A stretch of DNA of 7,504 nucleotides, from the NCBI GenBank assembly GCA_043718245.1, contig JAYSWB010000009.1, positions 1 to 7,504 on the forward strand. The letters run 5' to 3'. A program made the position numbers and the translations under genes. Under the pieces are notes generated by a model. It did no database searches and was not told the origin of the DNA. It worked only from the letters and a program-made list of their open reading frames with translations. This document shows, piece after piece, positions 4,057 through 7,504 of the stretch (position 1 is the first letter of the stretch; the number at the start of each line of letters is the position of its first letter). This DNA is from JBAXAB01 sp043718245 (GTDB taxonomy: Bacteria; Patescibacteriota; Minisyncoccia; Phycocordibacterales; CAIZLB01).

Positions 4057-6807
4057 ATGCCCGAAATACCCGCATTTAACCAATTTACAACCAAAGCCAA
4101 AGAGGTGATCCGTAAGGCTCACGAATTGGCCATTGAACGCGGTCAAAACCACGTAAATCCGATGCATCTTTTAACTGCCTTGATTGTACAGGAGGAGAGC
4201 TTGGTTATTTCTATTTTGGAAAAGTTAGACACTGATTTGGTGTTGTTAACAGACAATGTTTTAGAGGCAATCGAAACTGGACAATCATCTGCAACCATTT
4301 CTCCTTCGTATCAATTGTATTTGACGCCTGACATGGCACAGGCAATCGAGGTTTCTGCAAAAATTGCGGCAGAATTAAAAGACGATTTCGTTTCAGTTGA
4401 ACATTTGTTTGTGGCGTTATTGGATGTGAAAAGTGCGGCGCGAGATTTATTGGCAAAATTTAAATTAAACCGCGAAAGTGTATTGCGCGCTCTCGAAGCT
4501 GTTAAAACTACCAAAACAAATGGTGGTGGCGAAAAACAAAATAAATTTAAAGCTCTGCAGAAATACACTCGTAATTTGACAGTTTTGGCGCGCGAGCACA
4601 AGTTGGATCCGGTTATCGGTCGCGATTCGGAAATCGCGCGCGTAATTCAGATCTTGTCACGACGAACTAAAAATAACCCTATTTTAATTGGAGAGGCCGG
4701 TGTTGGAAAAACTGCACTTGCAGAAGGCTTGGCGAATCGTATCGCCATGAACGATGTGCCTGAATCTTTGAAAGACAAAGAACTGGTTTCACTTGATCTC
4801 GGGGTCTTGGTTGCGGGTACAAAATACCGCGGAGAATTCGAAGAGCGCTTGAAAACTATTCTAAAAGAAATCGAACGCGCTGAAGGAAAGGTGATTTTGT
4901 TCATTGATGAAATACATACAATTGTAGGAGCAGGCGCGGCTGAAGGGTCTCTTGATGCTTCGAATATGTTAAAGCCGGCGCTTTCTAGAGGAGAACTTCG
5001 CGCAATCGGTGCGACAACCTTAAAGGAGTATCAAAAACATATTGAAAAAGATCCTGCTCTTCAACGCCGATTCCAGCCGGTATATTTAAACGAACCTTCT
5101 ATCGAAGATGCGATTTCAATCATGCGTGGGCTAAAGGAAAAATACGAGCTCTATCACGGAGTACGAATTACTGATGATGCAATCGTTGCCTCTGTAAACT
5201 TATCGAGCCGATATATCAGTGATCGATTTTTACCTGACAAAGCGGTTGACCTTATAGACGAAGCAGCCTCACGACTCAAAATTTCGCTTGAAAACAAACC
5301 AGCGGACCTTGAAACTTCCCATCGAAAAATCATGGGTCTTGAAATTGAAAAGGAAGCTTTGAAAAATGAAATCAATACCTCAAAAAGCGCAAAAACTAGA
5401 ATCAAAGACATCGAGGTCCAGATTGCCGACATGAAAGATCAGACTTCAGAAATCGAATCACGTTGGGCAAATGAAAAAGAAGCACATTCGAGCATTAAGG
5501 AGATTAAAAAATCATTAGAAAGTTTAAGACAAGAAGCTGAACGAGCCGAAGCCAAAGCCGACCTTTCAAAAGCAGCCGAAATTCGCTATGGAAAAATTCC
5601 TTTTCTTGAAAAAGATTTGGATTCTAAAATGAAGAAACTGAAAAAGTTACAATCAACTCGTCGAATTCTTCGAGAAGAAGTAAATGAAAACGATATTGCA
5701 GAGGTTGTTGCAAAATGGACTGGAATTCCAGTTTCTCGAATGCTTGAAGAGGAAGCTAAAAAGTTGTCCCGCATGGAAGAAGACTTGCAAAAAGTAGTCA
5801 TTGGCCAAAACGAAGCGGTTAAGAAGATTTCTGAGACTATAAAGCGCTCTAGAGCGGGAATTGCAGACCCAGCGCGACCAATCGGTTCATTCATTTTCCT
5901 AGGCCCAACTGGTGTTGGAAAGACTGAATTAACAAAAGCACTTGCGAAATTAATGTTTGATGATGAGAAAACTCTGATTCGTGTCGACATGTCTGAATTC
6001 ATGGAGAAACATTCAGTTTCAAAAATCTTAGGTGCGCCACCGGGCTATGTGGGACATGAGGAGAGCGGAACTATTACGGAAATGGTGCGCCACCGACCGT
6101 ACTCGGTAATTCTATTTGATGAAATTGAAAAAGCTCATCCGGAAATTTTCAACGTGTTGCTCCAAGTACTGGACAACGGAAGACTAACTGACGCGAAGGG
6201 TCGCGTGGTGAACTTTAGAAATACAATTATTATCATGACCTCAAACATTGGTGCACAATATATTGATAACATGCAAAAGATTGGTTTTGCAGTTAGTCAT
6301 GATGACAAGGTTCAATACGAAGAAGTGAAAGAGAAGGTAAATGCGACATTGAAAGATCATTTTAGACCGGAATTTTTGAACCGATTAGATGAAGTAATTA
6401 TTTTCGATATTTTGAGCCATGAAGCGATCCGAAAAATTGTGGATATAGAGGTTGGCAAGGTGAAGGGTAGGTTGAATGAAAAGGAAATTGTGATGAATAT
6501 TTCTGAAAGCGTGATGGATTACTTGGCGAAGGAAGGGTATAACCCGCAGTATGGTGCACGACCGTTGAAGAGATTGATTCAGAATAAGATTTTGACACCC
6601 GTTGCATCTTTAATGATTACGGAAGGAGTTATGAGAGGGGGGACTATTGAGGTGGATATAAAGAAGGGTACGACTCCGGTAGAATTTTCTTTTGAAGTTA
6701 AGAAGGGGAAGAAAATCGCGGCGCATTTGGTGAAGGATGGGCTGGTGAGGCATGATGTGGAGGAGGGAGAGGTTAAGGGGAAAAAGGTGAAGGAAAAAGT
6801 TAGATAA
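4057..6807 (+). CDS. clpB: ClpB-type AAA+ disaggregase with a ClpC-like IGF loop
   Basis: Hexameric Hsp100 unfoldase that threads aggregated proteins through its pore with DnaK. Of 916 residues, Clp_N repeats cover about 7-145. NBD1 has Walker A GEAGVGKT (212-219), pore loop KYRG (256-259), Walker B ILFIDE (280-285) and Arg337/Arg338. The coiled-coil middle domain (about 408-535) is the long ClpB form, including the Y-G-K-I-P-x-L-E-K segment (511-519). NBD2 has Walker A GPTGVGKT (616-623), pore loop GYVG (663-666), Walker B ILFDE (685-689), Arg776 and sensor-2 GAR (833-835). Unusually, residues 742-744 are Ile-Gly-Phe in an insertion before FRPEFLNR, where ClpC and ClpA carry the ClpP-binding loop and ClpB normally does not. 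A Lys-rich tail of about 45 residues follows the usual end. It is monocistronic, with its own promoter and terminator. The symbol follows the middle domain; database labels may say ClpC. Confidence 0.9.
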   Translation: MPEIPAFNQFTTKAKEVIRKAHELAIERGQNHVNPMHLLTALIVQEESLVISILEKLDTDLVLLTDNVLEAIETGQSSATISPSYQLYLTPDMAQAIEVSAKIAAELKDDFVSVEHLFVALLDVKSAARDLLAKFKLNRESVLRALEAVKTTKTNGGGEKQNKFKALQKYTRNLTVLAREHKLDPVIGRDSEIARVIQILSRRTKNNPILIGEAGVGKTALAEGLANRIAMNDVPESLKDKELVSLDLGVLVAGTKYRGEFEERLKTILKEIERAEGKVILFIDEIHTIVGAGAAEGSLDASNMLKPALSRGELRAIGATTLKEYQKHIEKDPALQRRFQPVYLNEPSIEDAISIMRGLKEKYELYHGVRITDDAIVASVNLSSRYISDRFLPDKAVDLIDEAASRLKISLENKPADLETSHRKIMGLEIEKEALKNEINTSKSAKTRIKDIEVQIADMKDQTSEIESRWANEKEAHSSIKEIKKSLESLRQEAERAEAKADLSKAAEIRYGKIPFLEKDLDSKMKKLKKLQSTRRILREEVNENDIAEVVAKWTGIPVSRMLEEEAKKLSRMEEDLQKVVIGQNEAVKKISETIKRSRAGIADPARPIGSFIFLGPTGVGKTELTKALAKLMFDDEKTLIRVDMSEFMEKHSVSKILGAPPGYVGHEESGTITEMVRHRPYSVILFDEIEKAHPEIFNVLLQVLDNGRLTDAKGRVVNFRNTIIIMTSNIGAQYIDNMQKIGFAVSHDDKVQYEEVKEKVNATLKDHFRPEFLNRLDEVIIFDILSHEAIRKIVDIEVGKVKGRLNEKEIVMNISESVMDYLAKEGYNPQYGARPLKRLIQNKILTPVASLMITEGVMRGGTIEVDIKKGTTPVEFSFEVKKGKKIAAHLVKDGLVRHDVEEGEVKGKKVKEKVR

Positions 6808-6812
6808 AAAGA

Positions 6813-6843
6813 AAAACCGCTTACCTCGAGGACAAGCGGTTTT
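6813..6843. terminator. Bidirectional intrinsic terminator between convergent genes
   Basis: A 10-bp perfect stem AAAACCGCTT (6813-6822) / AAGCGGTTTT (6834-6843) closes an 11-nt loop that contains the palindrome CCTCGAGG. On the plus strand it is followed by CTTGTTT and starts 5 nt after the clpB stop. On the minus strand it ends in TTTTTCTTTTT, a stronger tract, and lies 40 nt after the stop of the gene at 6884. It can serve both genes. Confidence 0.85.
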
Positions 6844-6883
6844 CTTGTTTCGCCGAGGTGGCGGTAGTTGTTTCGTGGAGTAC

Positions 6884-7327
6884 CTATTCTGCTTCGAGTT
6901 GACTCAGGCTGGTGAGCCGCCGCGCAGGAAGTGGAAGTCCAGCAGCATCGGTCGAACCGTATTCATCCGTCTCTCCGCGGGTTCTTGGCCAGCCGACGGT
7001 GAGGATAATCTGCATGATGCCGGCGTCGTATTCAGCGACGCATAGGCGGTCAGTAGGTATGATGTAGTGCTGGGCATTCTTCCCCTGGCGCAAGGCCTCG
7101 ATCTCGTGTGCTGTGATAGGTGACGGGTCATGGAGCCACGATCCTTCGAGTGCAACTTCCCAGCCTCCATAGGTGCCACTTCGAGGGTCATGGTCTTGAG
7201 TGAGCAAGTCTTGAATCTCGATTTCGAGTCGAACTAATTCTTGCTCTAGGCGCTGCTCTGCTCCGAGGTCTTGAGATAATCCAATCATTGGTTTTTTTGG
7301 GTGACGTTTTGTGTTTTCGAAGTCCAC
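6884..7327 (-). CDS. Hypothetical protein, G+C-rich, unknown function
   Basis: I do not recognise this 147-aa product. It is acidic and looks soluble, with no signal peptide or membrane segment. Residues 22-43 look like a Glu/Leu-rich helix (RLEQELVRLEIEIQDLL). A tryptophan-containing region (about 53-64) and a likely beta region (YIIPTDRLCVAEY, 88-100; IMQIILTVGW, 104-113) follow. The frame is preferred over overlapping ones for its even composition and use of the convergent terminator. The start is uncertain: GTG at 7327, or ATG at 7288 (Met14, 134 aa). By hand count, bases 6901-7260 are 205/360 G+C (57%), clearly above the neighbouring genes, which suggests recent acquisition. Its neighbours are an IS481-like transposase start 131 nt upstream and clpB, convergent, downstream. 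A TATAAT promoter and an inverted repeat lie before the start. Confidence 0.6.
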   Translation of the reverse strand: MDFENTKRHPKKPMIGLSQDLGAEQRLEQELVRLEIEIQDLLTQDHDPRSGTYGGWEVALEGSWLHDPSPITAHEIEALRQGKNAQHYIIPTDRLCVAEYDAGIMQIILTVGWPRTRGETDEYGSTDAAGLPLPARRLTSLSQLEAE

Positions 7328-7332
7328 ACATT

Positions 7333-7356
7333 TTGGTGTCGTGATTACGATACCAA
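7333..7356. repeat. Inverted repeat upstream of the hypothetical gene
   Basis: TTGGTGTCGT (7333-7342) and ACGATACCAA (7347-7356) are 10-bp arms with one mismatch, tolerated as G-U in RNA, around a GATT loop. The repeat begins 5 nt before the GTG start at 7327 and falls inside the predicted leader. It has no T tract on either side, so a repressor-binding site or leader hairpin is more likely than a terminator. Confidence 0.5.
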
Positions 7357-7382
7357 CCCTTTACTTCTAAGTTAAACTATAA

Positions 7383-7410
7383 ATTATAAATACTATTGTG
7401 TCAATGCTAA
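7383..7410 (-). promoter_or_regulatory. Predicted promoter of the hypothetical gene
   Basis: On the minus strand, -35 TTAGCA (7410-7405, 4/6), a 16-nt spacer and a consensus -10 TATAAT (7388-7383). The predicted start is near 7376, giving a leader of about 50 nt that contains the inverted repeat at 7333-7356. The -35 may lie within the end of the IS481-like element, which would make this a hybrid, insertion-created promoter. A weaker alternative closer to the gene is TTAACT, 17 nt, TATCGT with TGG in front. Confidence 0.4.
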
Positions 7411-7504
7411 CGTAATGGTTCAATAGCTTGGACGCACCACATCATTTAAACTAAGTTCATGGCATATACAAAGAACCCTCACATGCCGAAGGTGCGTCGT
7501 GAGG
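7397..7504 (+). mobile_element. Possible left end of an IS481-like element
   Basis: The sequence from about 7397 begins TGTGTCAATGC. A TGT... terminus is usual for IS481/IS3-type elements, and the segment TTCAATAGCTTGG (7419-7431) resembles what I remember of IS481 ends. It leads into a transposase start at 7459. The other end and any target duplication are outside the window, so the boundary is a guess. Confidence 0.3.
7459..7504 (+). CDS. IS481-like transposase, N-terminal fragment cut by window edge
   Basis: The plus strand from the ATG at 7459 reads MAYTKNPHMPKVRRE and runs off the window. An opening of the form M-x-Y-T-x-N-P-H-x-P-K-V-R is one I associate with helix-turn-helix/integrase-core transposases of the IS481 group common in Patescibacteria; this is recall, not a database match. 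Only 15 codons are visible. A weak -10-like TAAACT (7447-7452) lies 6 nt before the ATG, so a leaderless start is possible, and no Shine-Dalgarno sequence is visible. Confidence 0.55.
   Translation, partial: MAYTKNPHMPKVRRE

Noticed and set aside
6904..7191. Alternative minus-strand frame of 95 codons inside the hypothetical gene
   Set aside because: It is rich in Arg, Ser and Pro, typical of out-of-frame reading of G+C-rich DNA; the 147-codon frame is longer and more evenly composed.
1..7504. CRISPR array or tandem direct repeats
   Set aside because: Reading through the window showed no regularly spaced repeats; only the inverted repeats listed above were seen.

Overview
The window reads as a compact, AT-leaning bacterial chromosome segment, probably from the Candidate Phyla Radiation (Patescibacteria/Parcubacteria-like). 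That placement is an inference. It rests on an IF2 that starts directly at its G domain (499 aa), an infB-rbfA pair without nusA, a DUF4446 membrane protein, start codons without Shine-Dalgarno sequences, and the first codons of two transposases of types I associate with such genomes. No 16S rRNA or other phylogenetic marker is present.

Layout, left to right. At 1-42 are the first 14 codons of an IS30-type transposase on the minus strand. A minus-strand translation block follows, in transcription order DUF4446 protein (2501-1998), infB (1925-426) and rbfA (424-71). infB has its own promoter, and a hairpin fills most of its leader. The DUF4446 gene shares a 31-bp, nearly symmetric divergent promoter region with a plus-strand cysteine desulfurase gene (2547-3839), and both predicted transcripts start at or within 2 nt of the ATG. 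The 217-bp gap 3840-4056 holds a well-formed minus-strand transcription unit of about 114 nt: an extended -10 promoter, a three-way-junction fold and an intrinsic terminator. I do not recognise this RNA. The gap also holds nested inverted repeats and the promoter of the next gene. That gene (4057-6807) is a ClpB-class AAA+ protein with the full ClpB middle domain, but it carries an Ile-Gly-Phe loop where ClpC and ClpA bind ClpP. A bidirectional terminator (6813-6843) separates it from a G+C-rich minus-strand gene of unknown function (7327-6884). The right edge (7459-7504) is the first 15 codons of a second, different transposase (IS481-like).

How the parts relate. The conserved genes cover translation initiation and 30S maturation (IF2, RbfA), sulfur mobilisation (cysteine desulfurase) and protein quality control (ClpB/ClpC-like). 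Mobile elements flank the block, and the only compositionally odd gene lies beside the right-hand one. The three most interesting observations are the unrecognised RNA at 3849-3962, the ClpB/ClpC mixed character of the disaggregase, and the repeated leaderless, SD-free promoter arrangement.
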